From positions 7,070,001-7,134,000 of the forward strand of contig JAKCOZ010000008.1 in assembly GCA_022605955.1 (NCBI GenBank): 64,000 nucleotides of DNA, written 5' to 3'. The stretch comes from Rallus limicola. Its lineage: Eukaryota > Chordata > Aves > Gruiformes > Rallidae. The notes below the pieces were generated by a model that made no database searches, was not told the origin of the DNA, and saw only the letters and a program-made list of their open reading frames with translations. Positions 14,901 through 29,900 of the stretch are shown here, one piece after another (within the stretch, counting starts at the first letter, position 1; each line of letters opens with the position of its first letter). Both the position numbers and the translations under genes were made by a program.

Positions 14901-17900
14901 GAAATCCAGACATACAGCTTTGGCTTAAAGAAAAGGTCACATGCCTCAAGAAGTGGACTGTTTAAGCTTGCTTTTTGAAAATGGGAATAATCACTAGAAT
15001 ACAGAGGTTTCTGCAAGAAAAATGATCTTGTCTGCAACTGAAATGCTAGGGTTAAACCTTGTGTAGTCAAAGTGGGATCAGCTGCTCTGTGGCAACACTG
15101 CAGCTTTAAAGTTACTGAGAATTTGGGTTCCAATATACAGAGAAAAATGTACCTTTCAGAATAGAGGGAAGGAAGCAGAAGTCATAGAAGCTACTTTGCT
15201 TTTGAGGCTATTGTTTGTTGTTACCCAGGCTTTTATTAGACTGAAACAGTAGCTGCCTTTAGAAGGAAGGTAAATTAGGAAAGCTGTATCTGAGTACTAG
15301 CACCTCTCACTGTTCAAAGATTATCCATTTGCTACTCTGCCTCAGAACAAGAACTTCAATGACACCTGACAAAAAGGGATACATCCTTCAACTCTGCTGT
15401 TAGCACACTACACCAACGACTGACAGGTGTGGACTCACTTCTGCATTTTTCCCCATCCCCTCCAACCACTCAACTGCCCTGAAAAGATGTAGCCAATTCA
15501 AACAGCACTTCTTATTCAATAGCCTCATTTTCAATGACAGGATTTGTTAAGTTAAAGCTCCATATTAATTCTGCATGAAGATCATGAATCTTATGGCAGC
15601 TCAAAAACTTCTAGTCAAAACAAATGGCTAATTCTTAACTTTAAGAGCCTGCCTCCCACTGTTCATATGGAAAAGTCTTAAATGGGAAGGAGGAAGGAAA
15701 TATATGCAGTCAATGCTATTCTTTGTAATGAGATTTTACAGCACTAAGGTGTGTAAGAGAACTTTCAAATAATTAAAGAAAGAGAAATCAGTCACTAGTC
15801 TACAGAACTTCATGTTCTTGGAAAAAGAAAACTGGCATCTTTGTACAAAAAATACAAATTTTATAGCAATATATAATTTTATTTATTCATGTTCAACCAT
15901 CTTTTATTAGCAAACAAACTTTAAAAGTTTAGGTCTGTGACTAACATCATCATTTTGAAATCCACTGTCTGAAGTCCTCCAGCTCCATAACAGTTCAAAC
16001 CTGGTTTGTCAAATTCCACTTAGGTATTTCGCAGTCATTTCAATATAATTTGCTGACATTTTTCCTTGACATTTTCCTGAGGGTCAGGAACCCAAAGATA
16101 AAAATCACTGCATCTCACCTTATCTGTCAGGGTTTCCTCAAACAAAAACATACGAACAAAAAAACCCTAATTTAACATCTCCCTTAAACAACAACCTCTA
16201 ACCAAACTGAGTGGTTGAATGCTTGCTGACCATGTAGATAGAGGGTGCCTATTAGTCTCTGATACAGGACTCTAGGAGTCCAAAAAGATTGACTCAACTT
16301 ACCAAGATGTAAACAACTTGAAACAGCATTTAAACTGTTGAAGAAGATTATCCTTCAGTGTTTTTGAAGGGGTTCATTTAAGAGGGCACTTCTCCAGTTT
16401 TAATCAGTCTCTCATTTTGCAAAGGAGCAAGCTTTTACCAGACCCACCTGTTACATATGACTATACTTATAAATTCTCAGAGGAAGAACCCTTCTAATAC
16501 AGTAGAAATCAAAGCTACTTTGAATAATTTGCAGTTGAACTGGTTGATCATTCCAGTCCCTACCAACTGTAACCGTCTCTAAATTTAATCAGCAAGGCTT
16601 TCACTGCATATGCTGCAGGAACAGCTGCTCTAAGCTGTAATGAAGTTTCTTAGAAGGGGATGCTACTTTTCCATATTTTCCTTTGCATATTCTGTACTAA
16701 TTGGCCTTAGAAAACTGGTCTTGAACAAGCAGTAGAAGCCGTATATCCTTCAGAGTATGTATAGTTAAAGGGGTTTGAAGTTATTAAAACTATAACCAAA
16801 CATTACTGATACTTCAGTAAACTGTTTGATAACATCCTTAATTCCCTTTTCCTGGTGCATTCATGCACATACAGAATTATTTTTTTTGGTCACATCCAAG
16901 AGATTTGAAAAGTGATATATTTTTGGTTTGACTTGAATCAGTTCTTACTTCCCAGAGTATTAATCACTGTTGTACTATAATAGTCAAGGTCCTACTGTTT
17001 TCTCTCAGAACAGAAGAAATGTAACATTGAAATATGACCCTTGGGCTTCAGTTCTTCCATTTTTTTTATAATAAAGAAAGGCCAAGAATTTGCGATAGAC
17101 TCCGTTGAGTTATAGGGTTTATCTCCCAAATGGGAAAGCTCCATACCTCATATGTGTCAACAAAAAGGAAGAAATATGAGAAGACTATTGGACAAATAAG
17201 AGCGACCTATAACTCATAACTGGCAGTGATGTATTGTATGTGTTAATTGCTTGAAGAGCCAGATTTTCTTTTCACGTTACTGTAAAAACAAAATCACAGT
17301 TGAACACAATAAATGGAACTAAGATACAGAGTTAATTGCCTTGGCTTCTAAAAGTATGAAAGACCTTTTTTTTATGATATTATATTCAGAACAAGAAATC
17401 CAATGTAGGATGGATAACTGGAGCCCTGTGCAAGTAAGATCCCAGCATCTGAAAATCTGAGTGGATGAGGCCTAGATTCTTCTCTTGCAGAAGTGTATTT
17501 CTGCACTTAATATTAAACATTTTAAAAAACAGTGAGAGTTTAGGCCCCTGGTTTGAATAGATAACAACTCTGGACCTTCTTTATTCATGAAAACATTTAA
17601 GCATGTGCTTAAATGCAAACAACTCATGCAAGTGATTCAGGAATATGTGCAGTAGCACCAAGAGCTGAGGAATGTTAAAATTTCATTAAAAGACTTCCCA
17701 GAATCCTGGCTGTGCCGTTACCCACAGCATTTATGAGACAGTGCTGTTTCAAGACAATCATAGCAATTAAATTGGAAGCTTAAGGCAAAATTAACATCAT
17801 ATCAAACATGACTTGGTAAAACATAATCAGGTTTCACTTACCTTTTCAGCATATTCTGACACTATTTGCTTGATCTCATCTGACTGGAGTCCAACAATCT

Positions 17901-20900
17901 GGCCAACTGTGCTTGCTGTCAGCTTGCCCTGCAATTGTGTCAAGAAAATGTTTAAGGCTGTGGAACTGTCTGTGCTTTTAGGTGGCTATTTCCCCAAGCT
18001 CACATTTAAATAGAAACATAGAAAACCTTGATACTGAGTAAAAATCTCTAATCATAACAAAAGACCAAGAAACATTCTACCCCCCCAAAAAAAATAATCC
18101 ACTTTACTGGATAAAATTTCTCACTTACAAGCTTTTAGCAAAACAAAACAAAAAAAAAAAACAACTTGAATTCAGAGTTTCAGAAGTATCAAACTGTATT
18201 CTGTATACTGAGTTTTACATACACAGTAATAAAATTCACCTTTAGAAACATTTTGAGCCAAACTACAACAATACAGCTGTGTGAAAGAATGCACCTTTCA
18301 GACAGCATGCACATCCAAAACCAAACTTCAAGTAATACTGAACTCTACAGTGGATTTCAGTAGAAATTGTGTCCATCAACTTTGAGACAAGACTAATTAT
18401 TACTTTCTATTACATTATACCACTGACTACAAGAAATATCCATTATTTTCAGCGTATTGCACTAAAGCTGATGTTTATAAATGTTTATCAATGCTTTGAA
18501 AAACACCTTGAAATGCCTACAGTTTTCCTCCACTCTCCCCAGTAAAATGATTACTCCTCTGGATGTCTTCACAGAATGAATAAAAGTAACATCACGCTGC
18601 ATCTTGGGTTGCTGCACCACGATGTCTTTCCCTTGAAATTCTTACTCTAGAAACCATTTGAAAGTGGCACTTGCTTATATTGCTTTTATTTCAGGGCAAA
18701 TGTTTAAGTCATCAGCCTCATAAAAATTACTGTCTTATTAATTCAACCATTGTTTCTTGCAGTCATTCCATGAATTTAAGCTGACCATTAACCTGATTTT
18801 AAGAATAACTGCCACAACCAATCATCATTTAAACAAAGCTTTATCAGATTTCAACGCTGCTTACCTCTTCTGTTGCCATTGCAGCCATTCCAGTCATCAG
18901 AGTTTTAATGCGAAGCTAGGGCAGAACATGAGGAATTACACTTTTATTTCCACTTAGCAACACATGTATATAATTAGCATCATATAACATGCATTTTAAT
19001 GCATGTAATGGAACAGTAAGTCTATGAATGTTAAGAGGTGGCTAAATTTATCACATAAAGGACAAATCCTTATATCAGTACAGGTTCACTCAGAGCATTC
19101 AGCTCCCACCATCAACTGAGAGGTGACCTCTTAAAAATGCTCAGGTTTTTTTTTTCCCCCCAGTATTAAACATCAACATCTCCACCTCAGTTAAGCATGG
19201 AAATTTTCCTTCTTGCAGAAAACAACTGGGCAGCAAGAACTGCTGTCCTCCCAGGTTAGCAGCATCCAAGCCTACTATGTATGTGACACACCTCTTCAGC
19301 AGCCTGAAGGTCATCTTCATCACAGGGCTCAGCCTTTCCCGTTGCTGCAAGCCCTGGAGGTAATGCAATTTTTTTGTCTTCAGCCTTTTAAATAAAAAAA
19401 TAAGAAAATATCCTAAGTATTAAGAAAGACAATGAGGAGAAAATGGGACTACAGGTGTTCTGGTTCTATGGATACATGTTAGCTACTGGAACATTCTCAT
19501 ACTCCAATTCATATCATCTGCTATATAGAAAAAAGATTAAATATTTATATAAATATTTTTATAAGGCAATGTAATTTAATATTGGAATAACAAACATCTG
19601 AGATGAAAAAAAAGTGTAAAATACTTCAGAATAATTCCTACCACTAAAATACTGAGAACTGGTGAAAGACTTAATTTTTAGGTTGTTCTATTGCACCAGT
19701 ATATATTTTATATCTTCCACTTTTGCCTTACTGGTGACTTAATTCACACAACAGACATGATGACCTTCTAATATACAATATTTAAAAAAAAAAAACCCTC
19801 AATTTATAACATTTAAATGCACATAAAATATTGAGATAATGAAGAAGGGCAACCTTAATGTACTCAGCATATTGCTGGGTCCATGACACTTTATGCATTT
19901 CTTCATTATTTCTACCTGTAATAAAAGGTTGTAGCCACAGTAATATCTGCACTGAATTAAGAAAACTGAGTACTCTGACAAGGTCATTTTATGATTCCAT
20001 AATCATCAAAAGCATATCAAGGATGCTACTTTTCAAGAGGCACTATGATTTATTTATGGTATCATGTCTTGCTATTGCATTGAATAACCTGTTATATAAT
20101 AAAAGCCTACAAAATTTCTTACAAAGCTGAAAGGTTGTTTAAAAAGAAAAGAAAAATAAATAATCTCTTTAATGGTCACACCAAGGAACACTTAATTAAA
20201 TGATACTCATTAAACAAACTCTCATTTAAAAAAAACAACACCAAATCACATACCAAAAAAAACCTCTTCTCCTTTATTCTAAGAGGTAAATATTGTTTGC
20301 ACAATTTTTGAGTACAGATGAAGGAAACACTTTCACAAAACTGAGATAGTAACCAACTACATGCCAGATTTTTTAGCATTTTTAAAAGGGAGTAAGAAGC
20401 TGTAGCTGTTTATTCTGTTGCATTCCTGTAGGACTTAATGGTAACCAACACTAAAACAATCACTGCAATTCTTCCCACAATATGAGTATTTAAAATGAGC
20501 ATGTGTTTACCTGTTCTGTTTTTCCTGCTTGTCTGCTAAACCCGTATCTCCTAAAAGAACAAAAGGAACATGGAAGAAAGGCATTTTTGTTTACAACTTC
20601 CACAAATAAATTACATTTCTTATGCTGAAAAAAAGTGAATCAATTAACAAAACCAACAGCCAGGTTCAGGTTAGTTTTTTGAATGCTTCAAATAAAACTA
20701 AATAAGCAGGTACTTCAGCATATTTACAGAATAGTTTCAGCTCCATCTACTCTTTCCATTATGATTCACAAATCTAGACTGCTCATAAAACATCATGTAA
20801 AGTTCATAAAAAAAAAGCAATGCTCTTTCTTCATATTTTGAAGTTAACCCTCAGCTACCAGCTATATACTCCTGGATTCTGGAATGTCCTCAGGATGTCA

Positions 20901-23900
20901 TCCATGCAATCTCTACTCCCAAAAAAAAACATTTATGCTTGTGTGCTTTGATGAATTTTCAATTTATTTCTGAAGCACTGTGTTCAGAGCTCTAACTATT
21001 ATCACCCAACTAAACTTTTCCAGCTGTTTTGTTGGGGGAAAGGAAAGAACTTACATTTGAGTTATGCTAGTAGTTTGGAAATACTATTTTAAAGAAAAAA
21101 ACAGATAGAAATTTTAGACACAAGTAAGCAATCATCTTCAGGATTATGAAGCACTAAACCTAGCAGGTAGATATGAAAAGAAGAGATGTTCTTGACTGAC
21201 TACAGATACAATGATAGGACTATTTACAAGCCTTTTATGGCTTAAATAATCCTCAGCAGCAGTATCAATTGTCACCAGCTCTCAATTTATTCAGCACTCA
21301 TGGTAAATTCAGTCATATTTTATCAGTGCATAACACCCAAGTTTTCAAGAACTGGGCAACACTAAACCTTGCATTTTAAAGTTTAGCAATACAAAGAACA
21401 TGGCAGAGCACTACCTTCCCACAGAATGTGCATGAAGTTGTAACAGCACAACAGCTTTTGTAATTAGTATTGTCATTATTAGGTACTGTTGGGGTTTTTT
21501 TTATAGAAACAGAATTTCATTTTCACACAGATAATTGCATCCAAGTAATGAACTGTTCCAGAACAGCAATAACAAAAACTTAATCATTAGTTATACCAAC
21601 AGAGAAGCCAGATGCCTCCCAGGCTTAACATGCACATCTGGTACAGGAACTGATTCTGTACTTCGCTGAAAACTGATTGATACTATGCAAAGACATGGCA
21701 ATGAAAGCCCTTAGCTGGAACAGGCTACACAGCTGTAGGGGAAGATGCTCACCAGCAACACTCTGATTCTCAAGCCAGACTCTGACCTACCACATTTAAG
21801 CTCATTTGTGACAACCTCCCAGCTGCAGGCAACAGGATCAAAACCAATTTAGAATATGGGTCTATCACTGTCTGGATCTGACTAATGCTGCATCAGGCAT
21901 CAAGACACTGTGAGACCCTATACTATAACATTAACTTTAATGACTAGTCTGCTTTGAAAGAATTCATTTTTATGATAACCAAGGGGCATTTAGGAGGAAA
22001 AAAAAAAATCTACTCAGTTTTCTACAACTACCACCTACATTCAGTAAAAGAATGAAAGGTTCATTTTAGCTCTCTGAATTCTAAAAGCATTCAACTGTCT
22101 TTCAGCAGTGTTCTCATTCCCCAAACAGTGTTAAGTGTGGAATTTTGGGATCCTGGGGTGCATCAGGAAGAGTGTAGCCAGCAGGTCAAAGAAGGTGATT
22201 CTCCCCCTCTGCTCTGCCCTGGTCAGGCCCCACCTGGAGTATTGTGTCCAGTTCTGGGCTCCCTGGTAGAAAAAGGACAGGGATCTCCTGGAGAGAGTCC
22301 AGAGAAGGGCTACGAAGATGATTAAGGGCCTGGAGCATCTCCTCTATGAGGAAAGGCTGAGTGAGCTGGGACTGTTCAGCCTTGAAAAGAGAAAAGGACC
22401 TAATTATCTTAAGCATGGGATGCAGGGGGAATCAGCCAGCCCCTTTTCAGTGTCTGTGGGGACAGGACAAGGGGCAATGGCTGCAAGTTGGAGCACAGGA
22501 AGTTCCACACCAACATGGGGAAGAACTTTTACCCAGTGAGGGTGAGGGAGCCCTGGGACAGGCTGCCCAGGGGGGTGTGGAGTCTCCTTCTCTGGAGAGA
22601 TTCAAGATGCGTCTGGACACTGACCTGTGCAATATGAGCTGGGGAGCTGCTTTGGCAGGGGGGTTGGACCTGACGATCTCTGGAGGTCCCTTCCAACCCC
22701 TACAATTCTATGATTCTATGAGTACTATTCCTACTGCTCCCACAGATGTCTGTATGCAACTAAATCCTTGTACTCTTGTTAGTTTACTACTAAGTTCACA
22801 GTAGCAGATATTTGTGTCTCACTACTGTTGTTTTCTCAAATGTTCTTTATTTTGGCACTGTATTAAAAATAGTTTTCTGATCAAGAGTGTCGTGCTTTGA
22901 GGATTCATCAAGAAATCATTACCAGAACACATTCAAATCTTGCACCTATCCTGATTTTCCTTCCACTTCAATTCATGTGAAGCTCCTTATATCAGATACT
23001 GACTATAATTGTCTTTAAGTACTGTCCTTCCTTCCCATCACCAATTTAAATAAATGCCCGTCAAACACCAAATACATCTTCTCCCTTTGATCCTTTTGCA
23101 GAACCTTAGCAAAGTCCTTGGATTGTCCAGTCCCCAGAGAATTCAGAGTAAGCAAACAAATCTGAAACATAACAGTGTAAATTCAAAAGATTGATTTCCA
23201 CCTAGAAGAACCCCCCCACCCTCCAATCCAAATCTTATATGGAATGCTAAATGCAGACAACATGAAACCCACCCACAATTAAATGAAGCCTTTCACCTGC
23301 CATATTCCAGAAGTGTAGCATGAACCTTTGATTCCTCATCTAACAGTTCTTCAGCTCCCTTCTGACGTTTATATTTTCTCTGGGGTTTGTAAACATCCTG
23401 TAAAAGAGTGAATGAATTCAGAGCTTGTAAAAGGCTTTTCTACAATAAATGAAGAATTGTTATCTAGAGTGATATATAAAACTGTTTGCTTTCCATCTCA
23501 ATATACTTACCCAAATAAAAATCCCCCACATTCCCTTTTAGGAATATTAACCGATTTGCTATAGGGCCTATCTTTGCATGGGTTTTAAATAAAGTTGTAA
23601 GTGGATACTTGACAAGAAACACAGATTTCTTCAACAATGTTCTCTATCACATTAAACAGACAAATAAAAAAATAACACAATCAACATCTGTTAAAAAAGG
23701 CCTGTGGTTTAGTTGATAATGCCAGTATCTAGAAGTGTTACCTCCTTTGCAGGTTAATTCTATTTTTAAATTTCTCATTTGATAATTAAATCTAATTAAC
23801 TCAATGATCACAGGTTACAATGGAATTAAATATTTTATTGCAATTTAGGGAACAAAAACATCTTATGAGGTTCAGCACTAAAATTCAATCTCGTGCTATC

Positions 23901-26900
23901 CCAGTGTGATCCTATAGCTGGACAACCAAATACAAAGGATTCACATGGACTGTATTGTCCAATTAAAAAAAAAAAAATCAGAAACAAAAGGACAAAGCTG
24001 GTATCCTGACTGCTAACAGACACAACTGTTATAGCACTATACATATGGCCTATATTAAGGTACCCTTTTGGTTCTTCCTTCCATATACATCAACTACACC
24101 ACCATAAAAGCCTACAGAAGCACAAACAAAATGAAACAAAAACCAAACACAAAGTAACTTTGAGATGTTCAGCTTTCCTCAAACTAGAGATTGGAATCAA
24201 GATCACAGAATTGTGTTGTAAGGGATCTCGAGAGATCATCAACTCCAATTCCCAAGATAACTCCAGTCAAAGTACATGTTATGTTTGCTGTTTGGTGAAA
24301 GGTTAGTGTGCTCTGAATCTGTAATGCAACACTTCTGTCACTGGAATGAAGACTGAAGTTAATTAAGTCTAGTACTTGGTGCTATCCTGCTAGCAAAAGT
24401 ATTGGACAAAAACCTAACCAAGAACCTGTGATCTCAAAGATTGCTTTTTTCTTCCAATTTCTATTTTTTTAAAAAAAGCATCCTCCTCAATCAGTTAAAT
24501 AATATAATATCCTCTTCTTTTTCTGAAATTAAATCACATGGCAGATAAAAACCTCCATCAACACCACCAAAAATAAACATCATAAAGAATTACCCTCCGC
24601 TCTTCTGGTGTGTTTTACGTTCATGTGTCTTACATCTTTAGAGAGCCAGGATCAGAATGTTTAGAACAAAAACATTACAAAACAAAAGGTAAAAATCAAG
24701 GCTCGGGCATTCCACATATACACTTCACTTCAGAAAATCCTATTCACATGGGAACAAATATTCAGTGCAAGAAGTTGCAAAGATTCTGAAAGAACTTAAA
24801 GGAAGATTATTTTTGCACAACCCAAACCATTATTTTCAACTAGCAGTTCCTGCACTGCAATACTGCTGAAATAGCTTTCAATCTTTTTCAAAAAGATGTG
24901 TAATCCCAGAGTAGAGATTTCAGAGAAGCTAAAATAGTATTTTTGGCAAGCTTCTCCTGAATGTGTCAGTTACCTTTTGTGAATTTTATTTTGTTTATAA
25001 TCTCAGTTTCTGTCATCTTTGTTTCCAGCTACTGAATTTTGCTACCTTTTTGCCTGTCACATGAAAAGGCTTTTTATGATTAATAACCTCACACAAAGTG
25101 TACTTTCACACACACAGAAAAGCAATGTAAGACATAAAATTAATTATAGTTTTTATGGTGGCATTCTATATTAACTTGTGCTATATAAAGTGTAGGCATC
25201 AAACAACAAACATTAGTCTTTGCATCAGATAACTGATTAGTTGAACAAAACCACTGCAAGATAATCTCAATTCACTAGACAGTCACCTTTCAGCAGCAGT
25301 AGTTCTTATCCCAATATGCATTACTGATATTTAACATTCCCTTTTCTAACCTTCAGGCCTACTTGCAACCATAAATCTCACTGTATTTTCCCCTTGAGAA
25401 GGGCAGGTCCTTAGACCACTAATAATAATGAATTCAGACAACAGACTAGTCTGTCACACTTGCTGGTCCTCTTTTAGGAAAGTGGATTTTTCTTCCTATT
25501 CCAATGCACAGCAATTTAAAGGTAACGTGCAAAAGAGCCTTCAGCTTACAGCCACCTTCTTCCAGGAAAATGTTTGGGAATTTTCTCCCCTAAAAAGTCA
25601 CTCAGTGTTCTAGATTGCACCCATGCCTTGACCTTAAGAGATCTCATGGACTAGTCACTCCTTAAGAATACCTGGTTCCAGCTGCAGAGGATATAATCCT
25701 TACAGACCTCATATATTGAGGGAAGAAGTGTTTGTCTAATGATAACCTGAGAACTGATGAAGAAATGTCACAACTTTATCTACCATGACAATGCATCTGA
25801 ATACTAGAGGCTTGTGATCTGAAGGAGAAGACAGAATACTCCTTTATCAGCCCTGCACAGATCAACTGGGGCAAGCAGCCCATAAGCTCAAAGGCAGGAC
25901 TGCAATTCAGAGGTATGTAGGCTAGCTGAACGGTGCTAAATGCTGTCAAACACTTAAGACTGTAGCTTGTTTTCCTTGCTTTGCATTATCTGTTCCATTC
26001 TTGGACCCTGAATATAGAACTATCCCCTTAGCTGCAGAAGTAGATACACACATTCCTCATTCCAGGACCATGACCTATGAATTTTAAAGTAACAGCCCTA
26101 ATATGCTGGTCAGATGAAAAGGAATTCACTGTATTCAATCAACAGAGAAACACCTGATCTGGCTTCACCTTTCTGAAAAGCAGTTTTAGAGAACAGGCAG
26201 GTGATGTTAAGGAAACCCAACCCAGCACCATGGGGCTCTGGAAAAGGCACTTGAATGGATCTGACGCTTTATAGATAACTGGGCACTGAAGTTGTTTGCA
26301 TTCCTATTGTTCAGGCAAGTTCTCACAAAATGAATTTAATTAATAAAATTATAAATTAAAAAATCCACCCAAATTATTAGAACAGAAAAAACTAAACCTT
26401 GAAACTACCTTTGTTCCTCAGCAATCAAAAGGATCCCTCCATCACTGTTCATCTGGGGGTTTTTTATGAGACACTTAAAATTCGAGTTACTGGTGTCTCA
26501 TTACAGCATTGTGATTACTTTGTTTCTGTCTCTTCAGTCACTTGGACACAAAAATGTTTAGCATTATTTAAAGACAACCTAGGTAGAAAAAGGACACACT
26601 TAAAGAATTAGGACAACTATTCTGAAAACCTAAAATAAGCATAAATTCAATGGATTTCAAATGTAGGAACACCACACTTTTGGAATTTGGTTTCTTACAT
26701 GAACTTGCATTCTCTCCCAATTTAAAGGTTATACAGGTGCACAAACAAAACAATAATACCCATTTATAAGGGGAGCCAACTTGTAAAACAGAGAGACAAG
26801 TATGGAGCAAAAGGCTCATTGCAAATCTGCTAAGTTGTTTAAAAAAAAAACCAAAAACCAAACACCAAACACCAAAATCCAAAAACCCCTCAAAACCATT

Positions 26901-29900
26901 GAGAACAACAGAACCATTGAGAGCAACTGGTGAAGTCTGTAATTGACATTTTCAAAGACTAATTATTCAAGTAGATTAGCAAGGGATTTGCATTGGTCAT
27001 CACCTAGAGAATTTGATAGCAATGGTTTTCTAAAACATACACTGTAATTCCACCACCTATATTAGGCTCAGCAGCACTCAGGTCATTAAACATGGAAAAG
27101 CAAGTACCTCCAAAACACAACAAAAGAACAAGGCTGCTTGTCTGGTCCATTATAGAAGCTATCATAGCTCACTGCACTAGCATTTAACACCTCTATCCAG
27201 AATGAGTTTAGGGTGTCCGACTAGGCTGATTTTTCTCAGGAGAGCAGTTTTTCACCACTTATTGAAAAGCCTTGGAAGGGTCCTACTCAAAGCATACCCA
27301 AATTTCTCATCATTTCTCAAATGCTGGTCTGTGAATTTGTCAGGATGGTCAAAAAAAAAGGAAAAAAAGTAGTGAACTGTTGGAGTCAGAAATGGTGAAC
27401 TGAGTCACAAGCAAACAGAAATTAGAAAGAAAGTAAGGGGAGAAACTCAAATTGCAGGCTAGGCACGTGTTACATTGAGAAGATCATTCCTATTTTAATT
27501 TAAATAGTCCAACTGCTTCTAACTCTTAGTCTGCCAAGTATTTAATGGCCTGTAAGCTACCTTGTGACTTTTGTTTGACAATGTGGAACTCCATGCTCTG
27601 TGCAGGCAGCTGATATGGTTTACCTACTTGTACAGGGTACACTTAAAACACTTTCAATCTGTTGGCATTTGAGACCTGTTCTAAGGGTAGAACTTAAACA
27701 GGACCTTCTCATAAGAAAACCCAGGACTGGCTGCATTAGACACTATTAACTGTCACCATCTCATTATTAAAACCACTTGGTTCTTGATTATAAAACTCTA
27801 ACATACTTACAAAGATATCAGTAATGGTTTTGAAAGCCTTCTCTTTTCTTTGCATAAATTCATCATCCTGAAAGACATTAATGGAGGTGATTAACAATAC
27901 CAGGGAATGGAGAACAAATCTTAACTATTACAATGAGTTTAGCAAACAAAATTGTCAAATAGTTTCTGAGCACTAGGTGAAGTGTTTGTGATTTCCTGTA
28001 ACTCAGAAAAATACTTGTTTCTCTCATCTCATAGGCTGCTGATCTGGATACAGCTTGCTCTCTGTTTACACAGTACCTAATACAAGTGCAATCCCAGAAT
28101 TCTTAAATCGTTACTACACTATGAGGAAAGGAAGCTGGGATGGGCTTAATGCAGAAAAGAAGAGTTTCCCCTACTGTTATTTTGGATTCTAAGCATTGAA
28201 CACAATTTTAAAACCATAAAACAAAATCCAAACAGACTCAAGCTGATAAAGTCTATCTGTCTTTCTCAATACTAGAGCAATCTACCTCTAATGCTGTTAT
28301 TGAATTAGAGACAAGACTTGGGTTCCTGTATTTACATACAGAACTGCCTTGGGATATGCATGAACAGAACCGATGGCACTGCACTACAGGCACAAATCCA
28401 AGCTCATTCCAGCTCTCCTCCCACACCAAGACACCTTCCTTCAGCACTGAAGCACAGGAAGAAGAGAGGAACCCAAGGCTGTGGTAAACATGTAACTTCA
28501 AAGTGAGCAGCATTTGACTACTTCAGAAGAAGTATGATCAAAGAGTGCAAAATTACTCTTATCACTACACTTCTAGATAAAGCTAGTGCTTTCACTGCTC
28601 CAGCAATCGTATTTTAGAGAGACAAATTTATTTCCTTTTAACCCAAACCTGTCCCTCTTGTCTTTCCTCAAGTGGTTTTGAATTAAATTTTTATTAATTC
28701 AGTTTTCAAGAACTAACTTTGGTGTTAGGATACAGGGAGACAAGAGCTGATTTTTGAGGACTCTGAAACAAAACTCAATTATAAATCATTAATAGCATAT
28801 CAATTCTCATTCAGCTAGATCAGCTTCTCCACAGCATGCTGGGTGTTGTCAAACACATTTCAGGCAATGGAGCTCCCTTCACATGGTTAGGCTGGATACT
28901 CTGCACAGAAATCTGTACCTGTCAAGCCAAACCAACAGAGAAGTTCCAAATATTGCAGAAAAAACTAATATAACTATTAATCAAAAGTTAAGTAGTATGT
29001 TTGAACTCTCTATCATAAATGTTTTCTATTTTTTCCCAAGCTGGATTAGCACATGGAGTCCTTTAGGACTGATTAATAAAGTGATAGCAAAGGCAACTGT
29101 GGTATATTGCATTCATTTCAGAAGTGTGAAGCTGGTAGAGCACAACAGCATTTGACATAGCAGAGCAGAAATGAGAACTGGCTTGGTCTTACCTCTGGAA
29201 GTCTGTGAGATTTTTGAAACTGTGATATAGAGTAAGAACGGATATAATCTCCCATCTCTTCCCTTGTTTCTATTGCACGCTTCACCAGCCACTGGGGGGA
29301 AAAAAATAGCCTGTTAGTGGAAAGGGAAAAAATAACAGCAGCAAACAGCAAACTACTGCATAATTACTTTTAATACATGATAAAAGCTAAAAGAATATTT
29401 AAAGCACACAATCAAGATTATTTATTTGCAAACATAGTAACTGAGGGACCTGCTCTTAACAAAACAATTCAGCTTTTATAAACTTCACAGTTGGTCTTCT
29501 ACATAATGTAGAGCAACCAGATACTGCATAAGCTAAGAAACCACATGGGTTTTCTTGTAATTAAAGTTTTACATATAAAACCCTAAATATTCTTCATCCT
29601 GTTGAAGTATATTGAACCATCCAAACCTCAGTGAGCCATACTGTTCACACTGTAGTGAGATTTGATCATCCAAAGAAGATCAAACTGCCTTCCCTTACAA
29701 GGTCCTTGAAGCAGGGCCTGGTATCCCAAAAAACCCACTTTCATGAATGTTTGTAAATAATGTATTGCAAATTTCTTCTTTTGTTGCATGACTTCCCCTT
29801 TAGCTTGCACTGTAACTTCTCCTACTTAATTGCTTTTCCATCCTAACTAATTTCCATAGTAAATATTGGAAGAAAATTCTGTTGCAAATCTCAACTATCA

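Noticed and set aside
22128..22804. Open frames of 65-147 codons near 22.1-22.8 kb
   Set aside because: They lie in the CR1 fragment and are broken by indels relative to CR1 ORF2, so they are transposon remnants and not host genes.
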